NCBI GenBank assembly: GCA_022791155.1
Contig: JAAVYN010000007.1
Span: forward strand, 1 to 46,894
Origin: Bacillota bacterium
GTDB lineage: Bacteria; Bacillota; Clostridia; Lachnospirales; Anaerotignaceae
Reading direction: 5' to 3'
DNA length: 46,894 nt
Shown here: in pieces, positions 7,445-16,437 of the stretch
How positions within the stretch are numbered: position 1 is the stretch's first letter
Layout of the letters: each line of letters starts with the position of its first letter
The notes under the pieces: model-generated
Seen by the model: only the letters and a program-made list of their open reading frames with translations
Databases searched by the model: none
What the model was told of the DNA's origin: nothing
Program-made: the position numbers and the translations under genes

Positions 7445-9976
7445 ATGAGTGACGAGTTGAACAAAGAAGTTGATAAAGTCGTTTCCGTTGATATAAACGA
7501 TGAAATGAAACAATGCTACATTGACTATGCCATGAGCGTTATTGTGGCAAGGGCATTGCCCGATGTGAGAGATGGCCTCAAGCCTGTGCAAAGGCGCATT
7601 CTATATTCCATGAACGAGATGAACTTGGATCCGGGCAAAGGATATAGAAAATCGGCGCGTATTGTTGGCGACACAATGGGTAAATATCATCCACATGGCG
7701 ACAGTTCGATATATCAGGCCATGGTCAGAATGGCCCAAAACTTTTCAATGCGTTACATGCTTGTTGACGGCCACGGAAATTTTGGCTCAATAGACGGATA
7801 TGGAGCAGCCGCAAGCCGCTATACTGAAGCAAGAATGTCAAGGATAACGGCGGCCATGCTTGACGACATTGAAAAGGACACTGTCGATTTTGTGCCAAAC
7901 TATGACGAAAATGAGAAGGAGCCCGTTGTTCTTCCGGCAAGAATTCCAAACTTGCTTTTGAACGGTTCATCTGGAATTGCTGTTGGAATGGCCACAAACA
8001 TACCTCCTCACAACCTTGGCGAAGTTGTTGACGGCGTTGTGAAAATGATTGACAACAAAATTGAAGGGCGCCAAACAGAAATTGAGGAACTCATGGAGCT
8101 CATCAAAGGCCCGGACTTTCCGACAGGGGCTTCAATTTTGGGGAAAAGCGGCATACGCGCCATGTATCGCACAGGGCGGGGGAAGATTGTTGTGAGATCC
8201 CTTGCTGAAATAATGCCCATGACAGGCAACCGCGAAAAAATTGTTGTCACAGAGATACCATATATGGTCAACAAGCTCCGGCTGATTGAAAAAATGGCTG
8301 AACTTGTGAAAGACAAAAAAATTGAAGGCATAAGTGACATTTATGACGCCTCGGCAGGAGATGACATTGAAATAGTTATTGAACTGAAAAAAGAGGTTAA
8401 CGCAAATGTTGTGCTGAACCAGCTTTATAAATATACACAGCTTCAGGAGAGCTTTGGCGCCATTATGCTGGCGCTTGTTGACGGCAAACCAAGAGTGCTC
8501 AATTTGAGAGAAATTCTTGAGGAATATTTGAAGCATCAGGAAGAAGTTGTGACAAGGCGCACAAAGTTTGAGCTTGACAAGGCGGAAAAACGCGCCCACA
8601 TACTTGAAGGACTCAAAATTGCCATAGATAACATTGATGAAGTTATAAAAATAATCAGAACAAGCTATGACAATGCAAAAGAGAGACTCATGGAAAGATT
8701 TAGCCTTTCTGAAATTCAGGCGCAGGCAATACTTGAGATGCAGCTGAGGCGTTTGCAAGGGCTTGAACATGAAAAAATTGACAATGAATATAACGATTTA
8801 ATGGCAAAAATAAAATATTATAAAGAAATTCTTGGTGACACAAACAAGCTTCTTAGGGTCATCAAAACTGAAATTTCTTCATATAAAGACAAATATAATG
8901 ACGAAAGAAGAACGGGAATAATAAACAATCCTGGAGAAATTGATGTTGAAGACCTCATTGAGGAAGAAACAGGTGTTGTGACACTTTCGAACCTAAATTA
9001 TGTCAAACGCACACCTTTGGATTCATACAGAAGCCAAAACCGCGGCGGAAAAGGCATTGTTGGCATGCAGACAAGGCAGGAGGATTTTGTGAAAAATCTT
9101 TTTGTTTCATCAACTCATGACACCATACTTTTCTTCACAAACCTTGGCAAAGTCTATAAAATTAAGGGCTATCAAATTCCTGAAGCGGGAAGAACCGCAA
9201 GGGGCATGGCAATTGTCAACCTTTTGGAAATATCGGCAGGTGAAAGCATAACCGCTGTCATACCAGTGAGGGAGTTTGATGAAAGCAAATTCCTTGTTAT
9301 GATCACAAAAAGCGGCGTCATAAAGAAAACTGACATGATGAGCTATGGAAACATCAGAAAAGGCGGGCTCAACGCAATCAATTTGAGAGAAGATGATGAG
9401 CTTGTAAGCGTGATTATAACCGATGGAAACGATGACATATTTGTGGCAACCCACAAAGGCATGGGAATACGCTTCAAGGCTGAAGATGCAAGGGCTATGG
9501 GGCGTGTTTCCACAGGAGTGCGCGCCATAAAGCTTAAGGATGAAGACTTTGTGATTGGCGCCGACATAATAGCAGATGGTAAAAAAGTTCTTAATGTGAC
9601 AGAAAAAGGCTTTGGAAAAATGACAATGTCTGAAGAATTTAAGACACAAAACCGTGGCGGGATCGGCATTAAGATACACCAGCTCACTGAAAGAACGGGA
9701 GAACTTGTATCAATTGCCATAGTTGATGAAAATGACGAGATAATGCTTATCGCCAGTGACGGCGTCATTATACGCATGAAAAGTTCTGGAATATCAACGT
9801 ATGGGCGCTATAGCCAAGGGGTTAAATTGATGAACCTTGAAGAAGGTGTCAACATTGTTGACGTGGCCAAAATCAACGAAGAAGATGTTGGCGGAATTGT
9901 TCAGGAAGAAACAGAAAACAGTGACGATTTATACATTGTTGACACAACTGATGACACTGACGAAATGGAAGACTGA
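7445..9976 (+). CDS. gyrA: DNA gyrase subunit A
   Basis: An 843-residue breakage-reunion subunit. The winged-helix region carries YHPHGDSS, the catalytic tyrosine is Tyr126 in SRYTE, and the C-terminal beta-pinwheel begins with the gyrase-specific GyrA box QNRGGKG, which lets gyrase wrap DNA and separates it from topoisomerase IV. The tail is acidic ([18 protein letters not shown]). In the quinolone-determining region Ser is kept, but the position aligned with E. coli Asp87 is Gln91 (codon CAG at 7715-7717) where Asp or Glu is usual. It is cotranscribed with gyrB; the ATG is close to a weak AAGGGA site. A bidirectional terminator follows. Confidence 0.96.
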   Translation: MSDELNKEVDKVVSVDINDEMKQCYIDYAMSVIVARALPDVRDGLKPVQRRILYSMNEMNLDPGKGYRKSARIVGDTMGKYHPHGDSSIYQAMVRMAQNFSMRYMLVDGHGNFGSIDGYGAAASRYTEARMSRITAAMLDDIEKDTVDFVPNYDENEKEPVVLPARIPNLLLNGSSGIAVGMATNIPPHNLGEVVDGVVKMIDNKIEGRQTEIEELMELIKGPDFPTGASILGKSGIRAMYRTGRGKIVVRSLAEIMPMTGNREKIVVTEIPYMVNKLRLIEKMAELVKDKKIEGISDIYDASAGDDIEIVIELKKEVNANVVLNQLYKYTQLQESFGAIMLALVDGKPRVLNLREILEEYLKHQEEVVTRRTKFELDKAEKRAHILEGLKIAIDNIDEVIKIIRTSYDNAKERLMERFSLSEIQAQAILEMQLRRLQGLEHEKIDNEYNDLMAKIKYYKEILGDTNKLLRVIKTEISSYKDKYNDERRTGIINNPGEIDVEDLIEEETGVVTLSNLNYVKRTPLDSYRSQNRGGKGIVGMQTRQEDFVKNLFVSSTHDTILFFTNLGKVYKIKGYQIPEAGRTARGMAIVNLLEISAGESITAVIPVREFDESKFLVMITKSGVIKKTDMMSYGNIRKGGLNAINLREDDELVSVIITDGNDDIFVATHKGMGIRFKAEDARAMGRVSTGVRAIKLKDEDFVIGADIIADGKKVLNVTEKGFGKMTMSEEFKTQNRGGIGIKIHQLTERTGELVSIAIVDENDEIMLIASDGVIIRMKSSGISTYGRYSQGVKLMNLEEGVNIVDVAKINEEDVGGIVQEETENSDDLYIVDTTDDTDEMED

Positions 9977-10000
9977 AAAATGTTTATTTCTGCAAAATGA

Positions 10001-10039
10001 AAAACCGCCCATGAGCCAAACAGGTTTGTGGGCGGTTTT
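10001..10039. terminator. Bidirectional terminator between gyrA and the rubredoxin gene
   Basis: AAAACCGCCCA (10001-10011) pairs perfectly with TGGGCGGTTTT (10029-10039). T-rich sequence follows on the plus strand and on the minus strand (TTTTTCATTTT), so it can end both the gyrA transcript and the oppositely oriented rubredoxin transcript. Confidence 0.85.
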
Positions 10040-10052
10040 GGTTTATATCAGT

Positions 10053-10211
10053 TTATTTTTTTTCAAACATTTCTTTGCCAACGCCGCAAAGAGGGCATTC
10101 ATAGTCGTCTGGAAGATCCTCAAACTTTGTTCCAGGGGCAATGCCGTTGTCAGGATCACCTTTTTCTTCGTCATATACAAATTCGCATACAGTGCATACA
10201 TATTTTGCCAT
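10053..10211 (-). CDS. Rubredoxin
   Basis: A 52-residue one-iron electron carrier. The two knuckles YVCTVC (Cys6, Cys9) and YECPLCG (Cys39, Cys42) bind the Fe(Cys)4 centre, with the usual [11 protein letters not shown] in between. It begins 25 bases after the flavodiiron protein gene on the same strand, with AAGGAGG upstream of the ATG at 10211, so the two form an operon. Rubredoxin is the known electron donor to flavodiiron proteins in clostridia, which reduce O2 to water or NO to N2O. The longer frame reaching 10262 would overlap the upstream gene and has no ribosome site at its start. Confidence 0.95.
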   Translation of the reverse strand: MAKYVCTVCEFVYDEEKGDPDNGIAPGTKFEDLPDDYECPLCGVGKEMFEKK

Positions 10212-10236
10212 AAAAATTCCTCCTTGGTTATTTTGA

Positions 10237-11400
10237 TTATATGGTTTCAACCGATTTTTCAATTTCCCTCAGTTTTTCTTCTGTGGGAACATATAAAACC
10301 TTGATTGGCTCAAGGATTATATCAAATTTGCAGCTTTTGAGAACATCGTTCACTTGTTCAACACTTTGGCCGCCCCAGCCATAGGAACCAAATGCAAAGG
10401 CTTTTTTGCCCGCTGGCGCAAGGCCCTTGAGATATGTCAAAAATGCAGAAACATTTGGCATCATGTTGTTGTTGAGCGTTGGGGATCCAACAGCAATATA
10501 TTCGGCTTTAAGAACCTCTGTGATTATGTCAGATATATGATTTGATTTTAAGTCAAACAACTGCGTGCTGACACCTTTGTTTTTGAAGCCCTCAAGAATT
10601 GCTTTTGCAATTTTTTCGGTTGAGGCCCACATGGAATCATATACAATCACAGCTTTGTTTTCGTTTGTGCTGTCAGAGAAATATTCATATTTATCAAATA
10701 TATCATTGATATATTTTCTGAAAATTATACCATGTCCTGTGGCTATTATGTCAATGTCAAGGCCCTTCACAATGCTGAGGGCTTTTTTTGCTTGAGCACC
10801 ATATGGCATCAATATGTTGGCATAATATTTTTTGGCTTCATACATCAATATATCATAGTTGTTTTCATCATCAAACTTAGAGCTGGAGGCAAGGTGCTGG
10901 CCAAAAGCGTCATTTGAAAAGAGTATTTTTTCTTCCGGGCAGTATGTAACCATACTGTCAGGCCAATGGAGCATTGGAGTCAGCACAAAATTGAGGCTGC
11001 GCTTGCCAATGGAAAGTGTGTCGCCGCTTTTGACGGGCATGAAATTGAGGTTTTTGCCATAATGAGCCTCAAGGCCCTTGAGGCCACTGGGGTTTGACGT
11101 CACGATTTTGGCGTTTGGCGCTGCCGCGGCCACTTCAGCCAGTGAGCCTGAATGGTCTGGCTCAACATGGTTTGAAATTATATAATCAATTTTGGCGGGA
11201 TCTATTATCTCTTTTATGCGAGAGATTATCTCTTTGGAAAAAGCATTTTTAACTGTGTCTATAAGTGTTATTTTTTCATCAATGATGAGATAGGCATTGT
11301 ATGAAGAACCGCGGTTTGTGGAATAGCCATGAAAATTGCGCACATTCCAGTCAACAGCGCCAACTTCATAAATACCTTCTTTGAGTTTAACGACATTCAT
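10237..11400 (-). CDS. fprA: Flavodiiron protein (A-type flavoprotein), O2/NO reductase
   Basis: A 387-residue cytoplasmic enzyme. The metallo-beta-lactamase-like domain has all diiron ligands: NHVEPDH (His78, Glu80, Asp82, His83), His145 in MLHWPD, Asp164 in SNDAFG and His223 in TGHG. The flavodoxin domain starts near residue 250 with the FMN phosphate loop [10 protein letters not shown] and a second FMN region near [11 protein letters not shown]. Such proteins reduce O2 to water and/or NO to N2O in anaerobes; which substrate dominates here cannot be told from sequence. It is the first gene of a two-gene operon with rubredoxin. Its leader carries an inverted repeat at 11424-11454 that might be regulatory. 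Confidence 0.95.
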   Translation of the reverse strand: MNVVKLKEGIYEVGAVDWNVRNFHGYSTNRGSSYNAYLIIDEKITLIDTVKNAFSKEIISRIKEIIDPAKIDYIISNHVEPDHSGSLAEVAAAAPNAKIVTSNPSGLKGLEAHYGKNLNFMPVKSGDTLSIGKRSLNFVLTPMLHWPDSMVTYCPEEKILFSNDAFGQHLASSSKFDDENNYDILMYEAKKYYANILMPYGAQAKKALSIVKGLDIDIIATGHGIIFRKYINDIFDKYEYFSDSTNENKAVIVYDSMWASTEKIAKAILEGFKNKGVSTQLFDLKSNHISDIITEVLKAEYIAVGSPTLNNNMMPNVSAFLTYLKGLAPAGKKAFAFGSYGWGGQSVEQVNDVLKSCKFDIILEPIKVLYVPTEEKLREIEKSVETI

Positions 11401-11423
11401 TTTTCACATCTCCTTTGTATTGA

Positions 11424-11454
11424 AATGCAGAGCAATAAATTTTGTGTCTGCATT
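11424..11454 (-). promoter_or_regulatory. Inverted repeat in the fprA leader
   Basis: AATGCAGA (11424-11431) and TCTGCATT (11447-11454) form a perfect 8-bp inverted repeat with a 15-base centre, beginning 24 bases upstream of the fprA start codon. A TATAAT-like string lies a little further upstream on the minus strand, near 11463-11468. It could be an operator or a leader hairpin; I know of no named regulator with this site. Confidence 0.35.
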
Positions 11455-11509
11455 GTTTATTCATTATATTATTATTACCAAAAAAAATCTATAGCGATTG
11501 ATAAAATTT

Positions 11510-13729
11510 TTATTCTTCTGGTATTTTTATGTTATTTTTGAAAATGTCATTGTCTTTGAGGAAGTGACCCTTTGTTGGAAGCGCTGGCGTGCGGTAATAT
11601 TCAGGGTTTTCGCTTTCAAACATATCAAATGGAATGACTTGTGTTATGAAGCTGTTCTTTTTGAGTGTGAAAGCCTGTATCCCGGCGGCATTTTTTGTTG
11701 ATGAAACGGGAATGAGGCCCGTGTTGAGCAGGCTTGCTCTGTCGCAGTCTCTTATCATAAAAAGATCTTGTTCTTCATCAAGTTTTGATATATAAATTAT
11801 GGCTGACTTTGATGAATAGGCATTGATCAGTTTTTTTCTGTTTGTTTTTGTTGAATATGCGCTGAGCGGAACTTTGGCCACTTTTCCGTTTTCGAATATG
11901 AATATCATATTTCCGGAATAGTCATATGTGGCTGTCATATATATAATTTTTTCATCAGGCTCCATGTCGATAATATTGTTTAGATAGTCACCCAATGAGC
12001 TTGCTTTGCATTCCACAGCGTCATTTGCTTTCATTTTATATACATTTTGTTTGTTTGAAAAGAAAAGTATCTCAGCACGGTTTGTTGTTTCAATGTCAAC
12101 AATTATGTGATCGTCTTCCTTCAATTTTTGTTCTCCAGAGGAGCGCATTGAAACGAGAGTGATTTTTTTGAAATAGTTTTCTGCTGTGAGAAAAAGTTTT
12201 ATTCCATAGTCTTCAATTGTGTCTTCAATGGATATTTCTTCAATGTTGTCGGCTGAAACAATGTCGCTTTTGCGTTCCTTGTGATATTTTTTTGAAACAG
12301 ACTTCAGCTGTGAGCATATAAGATTTTTGATTTTTGCATCGCTTCCGACTGTGTCTGAAAGACTTTTGATTTCATTTTGCAGAGTTTCTATTTCCTTCAA
12401 ACGGTTTAATATATATTCTTTGTTTATGTTTCTCAAACGTATTTCAGCAATATATTCAGCCTGAACTTTGTCAATTTTGAAGCCGTTCATGAGATTTGGA
12501 ACAACGTTGGCTTCCAACTCGGTTTCGCGGATTATTTTGATTGCCTTGTCTATGTCCAAAAGTATTTTTTGAAGCCCTTCAAGAAGATGAAGCTTTTCAG
12601 ACTTTTTGTTTATGTCATATGAAAGTTGCCCTTTGACAGAATTCATTCTAAAAGCTATCCATGCGTCAAGTATGCCTTTTATGCCAAGCGTTTTTGGCCG
12701 CCCGTCAATCAGCAGATTAAAATTGCAGCTGAAGGAATCCATAAGCGGGCTCATGTTGTAGAGTTTGTGCATCAAAACATCAACTTTTGTGTTCTTTTTC
12801 ACATCTATGGCAATTTTGAGGCCCCCGAGATCTGTTTCGTCTCTTATGTCAGTTATGTCACGTATTTTTCCAGACTTTACAAGAGAAATTATTTTGTCTA
12901 TTATAGATTCAAGCGTTGTTGTGTATGGAATTTGTGTTATCTCAATGCAGTTGTTTTGGCTGTCGAAGGTATATTTTGCTCTGACTTTGAAGCTTCCGCG
13001 GCCTGTGTCATATATGTGGCGCATTTCGTTTTCATCATATATTATTTCGCCGCCTGTGGAAAAATCGGGGGATTTTATATATTCTGCAATGTCGCATTTC
13101 GGATTTTTGATATAGGCGATTGTTGCGTCACATATTTCGCTGAGATTAAAGCTGCATATGGAGCTTGCCATTCCAACGGCTATTCCCTGATTTGGGTTCA
13201 CAAGTATGTTTGGGAATGTGGTTGGAAGCAGAAGGGGCTCTTTCATGGAGCCGTCATAGTTGTCAACAAACTCAACTGTGTTTTTGTCAATGTCGCTGAA
13301 TATTTCATTGCAGATTGAAGCGAGCTTAACTTCTGTATAGCGCGGTGCGGCATAGGCCATGTCTCTTGAAAACTGTTTTCCAAAATTCCCTTTGCTGTCA
13401 ACAAATGGATGCAAAAGTGCACTGTTGCCTTCTGTGAGGCGGACAAGAGTTTCATATATGGCGCTATCGCCATGGGGGTTGAGGCGCATTGTTTGGCCAA
13501 CAACGTTGGAAGACTTTGTTCTTCCGCCGCTCATGAGCCCCATTTTATACATTGTGTACAACAGTTTGCGGTGAGAGGGTTTGAACCCGTCTATCTCAGG
13601 AATTGCCCGGGAAATAATCACGCTCATGGCGTAGGGCATATAATTAAGTTCTAAAGTGTCAGTTATATTTTGGTGAAGTATTTTTTCCTCAATAACTTTT
13701 TCTTCAGAAGGTTTGTTTTTTTTGGCCAT
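11510..13729 (-). CDS. parC: Divergent topoisomerase IV-like subunit A
   Basis: A 739-residue type IIA topoisomerase A subunit. It has NPHGDSAIYE at about 84-93 (with the quinolone-contact Ser89 and Glu93), the catalytic Tyr131 in APRYTE, and a C-terminal pinwheel without a GyrA box, which argues for decatenation/relaxation rather than wrapping. The entry motif is altered: DGFKPSHRK where canonical proteins have DGLKP(V/A)QRR. The start at 13729 has GGAG 7 bases upstream; the in-frame ATG at 13735 is only one base from that site. It follows the B subunit by 43 bases. Such divergent pairs are found in Lachnospiraceae, where they are usually called topoisomerase IV; the name is by similarity only. 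Confidence 0.85.
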   Translation of the reverse strand: MAKKNKPSEEKVIEEKILHQNITDTLELNYMPYAMSVIISRAIPEIDGFKPSHRKLLYTMYKMGLMSGGRTKSSNVVGQTMRLNPHGDSAIYETLVRLTEGNSALLHPFVDSKGNFGKQFSRDMAYAAPRYTEVKLASICNEIFSDIDKNTVEFVDNYDGSMKEPLLLPTTFPNILVNPNQGIAVGMASSICSFNLSEICDATIAYIKNPKCDIAEYIKSPDFSTGGEIIYDENEMRHIYDTGRGSFKVRAKYTFDSQNNCIEITQIPYTTTLESIIDKIISLVKSGKIRDITDIRDETDLGGLKIAIDVKKNTKVDVLMHKLYNMSPLMDSFSCNFNLLIDGRPKTLGIKGILDAWIAFRMNSVKGQLSYDINKKSEKLHLLEGLQKILLDIDKAIKIIRETELEANVVPNLMNGFKIDKVQAEYIAEIRLRNINKEYILNRLKEIETLQNEIKSLSDTVGSDAKIKNLICSQLKSVSKKYHKERKSDIVSADNIEEISIEDTIEDYGIKLFLTAENYFKKITLVSMRSSGEQKLKEDDHIIVDIETTNRAEILFFSNKQNVYKMKANDAVECKASSLGDYLNNIIDMEPDEKIIYMTATYDYSGNMIFIFENGKVAKVPLSAYSTKTNRKKLINAYSSKSAIIYISKLDEEQDLFMIRDCDRASLLNTGLIPVSSTKNAAGIQAFTLKKNSFITQVIPFDMFESENPEYYRTPALPTKGHFLKDNDIFKNNIKIPEE

Positions 13730-13772
13730 TACCATTCTCCTTTAATCCAAAAACACCAGTGAATTTTATGAA

Positions 13773-15746
13773 TTACGCAAGTTCACTGAAATCAATATAA
13801 AGATGCCCAAATTCTTCAATATATTCTTTTCGGCCTTTTAAGTTTTCGCCAAGAAGAAGTTCAAATTTTTCCTGAGTTTGCACTATGTCCTGAGGCATAA
13901 CTTGTATCAGCCTTCTTGTGGCAGGGTTCATTGTTGTTTCCCACATCATTTCGGGCTGATTTTCGCCAAGACCTTTTGAACGCTGTATGTTATATTTGCC
14001 TTTTATTTTGGAAAGTATGGCTGTTTTTTCAGTTTCGGAATAGGCAAAATATGTGTTTTTTCCAGAATTGATTTCATAAAGCGGCGATTCGGCAATGAAC
14101 ACTTTTTTTTCGTTTATCAATGTTGGCACAAGCCTATAGAGCATTGTGAGAATCAGCGTTCTGATTTGGAAACCGTCAACATCGGCATCGGTGCAGATTA
14201 TAATTTTGCTCCATTTGAGTTGGCTCAAATCAAAGCTGTTTATGTCTGAATTGTGTTTTGATTTTATTTCAACTCCGCAGCCAAGAACCTTCAAAAGATC
14301 GGTTATTATGTCGTTTTTGAATATTTTGTCATAATCTGACTTGAGACAGTTTAATATTTTTCCTCTCACAGGGATTATTGCCTGAAATTCGGCGTCGCGG
14401 CCGAGCTTGCACGCGCCAAGGGCGGAATCGCCCTCAACGATATAAATTTCCCGTTTTGTGACGTCTTTTGAACGGCAGTTCACAAATTTTTCCACGCGGT
14501 TGCTTATGTCCAAATTGCCTGTCAACTTTTTGCGTATTGAAAGCCGTGTTTTTTCGGCTGTTTCACGGCTTCGCTTGTTGGCAAGCACCTGAGAGGCGAT
14601 TTTGTCGGCCTCCATTTTGTTTTCAATGAAATATATTTCAAGCTGATGCTTGAAAAACTCGGCCATTGCTTCTTGTATAAATTTGTTTGTTATGGATTTT
14701 TTTGTTTGATTTTCATAGCTTGTTATTGTTGAGAATGAATTTATAACGAGTATAAGGCTGTCCTCTATATCAGCAAATGAGATTTTTTTGTCATCTTTTT
14801 TATACAAATTTGAGGATTTTATATATTTGTCTATTGCATAAACAAAAGCTGTTTTAACAGCCTTGTCTGGGGAGCCTCCATATTCTAAAAAGCTTGAGTT
14901 GTGAAAATATTGCAATGAATTGATGTCGTTGTTGAAACAGAATGCTGTTTCAAACTTCAGTCTGTATTCCGGTTTGTCGTCTCTGTCACGGCCTTTTGTT
15001 TCGGTTTCCCAAAACTGAATTGATGATATGCCTTTTTCGCAGTTGAGTTCAGAAATGTAATCTTTGATTCCGTTGGGATAGAGAAATTCATATGAATTCC
15101 TGCTTTCTTCGTCATTTAATATGAACTGAAGGCCCTTGTTGACAATTGCCTGTTTTTTGATGACATCCTGAAAATATGACAGAGGAATGTTTATATCAGT
15201 GAAAACCTCAAAATCGGGCCGCCATTTTATGGTTGTGCCCGTTTGAGTCAAGCTGCTTTTTTCTTTCACAAGGCCGCCTATGTTTTCACCCTTTTCAAAA
15301 TGAAGGCTATACTTTGTGCCGTCTCTTATAACTTCAACATCCATATATTCTGATGAATATTGAGTGGCACATGTTCCAAGGCCGTTGAGACCCAGCGAAA
15401 ATTCATAGTTTTCTCCTGAATTGTTTTGATATTTCCCGCCGGCATAGAGCTCGCAGAAAACAAGTTCCCAGTTATAACGTTCTTCATTTTTGTTATAATC
15501 CACAGGAATGCCGCGCCCATAGTCTTTCACAGTTATGGAGCGGTCGGCGTGTCTTGTCACTTCTATCAGCTGTCCAAAGCCTTCGCGGGCTTCGTCAATT
15601 GAGTTTGATATAATTTCAAAAAATGAATGCTCACACCCTTCGAGGCCGTCAGAGCCAAATATAACTCCTGGGCGGAGACGGACACGGTCAGCGCCTTTAA
15701 GAGATGTTATGCTTTCATTGTTATATGAATTGTCTTTTTTCACCAT
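13773..15746 (-). CDS. parE: Divergent topoisomerase IV-like subunit B
   Basis: A 657-residue ATPase/TOPRIM subunit partnering the gene that follows. The GHKL motifs are recognisable but altered: EIISNSIDEAREG and VKDYGRGIP match, whereas the ATP-lid motif reads GLNGLGTCAT instead of [10 protein letters not shown]. The TOPRIM motif is EGDSALGA, with Leu and Ala where most have EGDSAGGS, while the metal motif TDADVDG is intact, as is RSKGLGE. The ATG has AGGTG 7 bases upstream and a promoter at 15798-15827. The changes are consistent across motifs, so this is a distinct subfamily and not a decaying gene. Confidence 0.87.
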   Translation of the reverse strand: MVKKDNSYNNESITSLKGADRVRLRPGVIFGSDGLEGCEHSFFEIISNSIDEAREGFGQLIEVTRHADRSITVKDYGRGIPVDYNKNEERYNWELVFCELYAGGKYQNNSGENYEFSLGLNGLGTCATQYSSEYMDVEVIRDGTKYSLHFEKGENIGGLVKEKSSLTQTGTTIKWRPDFEVFTDINIPLSYFQDVIKKQAIVNKGLQFILNDEESRNSYEFLYPNGIKDYISELNCEKGISSIQFWETETKGRDRDDKPEYRLKFETAFCFNNDINSLQYFHNSSFLEYGGSPDKAVKTAFVYAIDKYIKSSNLYKKDDKKISFADIEDSLILVINSFSTITSYENQTKKSITNKFIQEAMAEFFKHQLEIYFIENKMEADKIASQVLANKRSRETAEKTRLSIRKKLTGNLDISNRVEKFVNCRSKDVTKREIYIVEGDSALGACKLGRDAEFQAIIPVRGKILNCLKSDYDKIFKNDIITDLLKVLGCGVEIKSKHNSDINSFDLSQLKWSKIIICTDADVDGFQIRTLILTMLYRLVPTLINEKKVFIAESPLYEINSGKNTYFAYSETEKTAILSKIKGKYNIQRSKGLGENQPEMMWETTMNPATRRLIQVMPQDIVQTQEKFELLLGENLKGRKEYIEEFGHLYIDFSELA

Positions 15747-15797
15747 TATATGACACCTGCTTATTGTTATTCATATTGTTTGTTAGCAATTAATATT

Positions 15798-15827
15798 AAA
15801 ATACATTAGTTTCGATTAAATTGTCAA
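15798..15827 (-). promoter_or_regulatory. Promoter for the topoisomerase IV-like operon
   Basis: On the minus strand, a perfect TTGACA (15822-15827) is followed after 18 bases by TATTTT (15798-15803). The expected start is about 40 bases upstream of the ATG at 15746. Confidence 0.6.
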
Positions 15828-16090
15828 GTTTAAAGACAACATGATTTAGAACATCATATGTCAAAAAACGCCATTTTGGACACAATATATATTAAAAAAA
15901 AGAACATGCTTTTGGCATTTGGCTAATTTTATACTCAAATTTATGTTGTGTCAACGAGGGGGTTTTTAGTCAGTTTTGGCACAGACTGTTTCAGGCATAT
16001 TTTTTAATATTTAACAATCTGTTGAAATGAGGAAAACTGCATGATAAAATAGTCAGAAAAATGGGTGTGCAATTTTTGGGAGTGAAACAA
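15828..16090. other. Divergent intergenic region
   Basis: AT-rich DNA between the divergent topoisomerase IV-like operon and the small zinc-ribbon gene. I see no further gene. A run of T residues near 16001-16006 and several TATAAT-like strings occur, but none with a convincing partner box for the plus-strand gene. Confidence 0.35.
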
Positions 16091-16327
16091 ATGAACTATA
16101 AAACAAGCTATCATCTGTTGAATGCCATATATTTGATTGGCACGGCAATTATTTTGTTGGGAGTTTTTTTTGAAAATGGAGTTGTTATATATTTTGGGAT
16201 ATTTGTTGTTGTTTTGGGCGCTGTTCAGGGATATGCATTTTGCAAGTGTCCGCATTGCGGCAAACATTTTAGCTTCAAAGAAAAACTGCCAAAATATTGC
16301 TCTGAATGCGGAAAAAAACTGGAATGA
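16091..16327 (+). CDS. Small membrane protein with C-terminal zinc ribbon
   Basis: A 78-residue protein of unknown function. Two hydrophobic helices cover about residues 8-45 (AIYLIGTAIILLGVFF, then a second one), followed by two knuckles, CPHCGKHF and YCSECGKK, that would bind one zinc on the cytoplasmic side if both ends face in. The start at 16091 has GGGAG 8 bases upstream; an in-frame ATG at 16061 lacks a site. Proteins of this plan are common in Firmicutes without assigned roles. The next gene, topB, begins about 110 bases later on the same strand; whether they share a transcript is unclear. Confidence 0.72.
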   Translation: MNYKTSYHLLNAIYLIGTAIILLGVFFENGVVIYFGIFVVVLGAVQGYAFCKCPHCGKHFSFKEKLPKYCSECGKKLE

Positions 16328-16437
16328 TACAGTTTAATGTTGTCAAAATTTTATGGATTCGAAAACATGGCTTAAAATGAGAACATCTGTGAGTTCATTT
16401 GACAAGTTGTGCACACTGTTGAGAAAGGCAATGAAAT

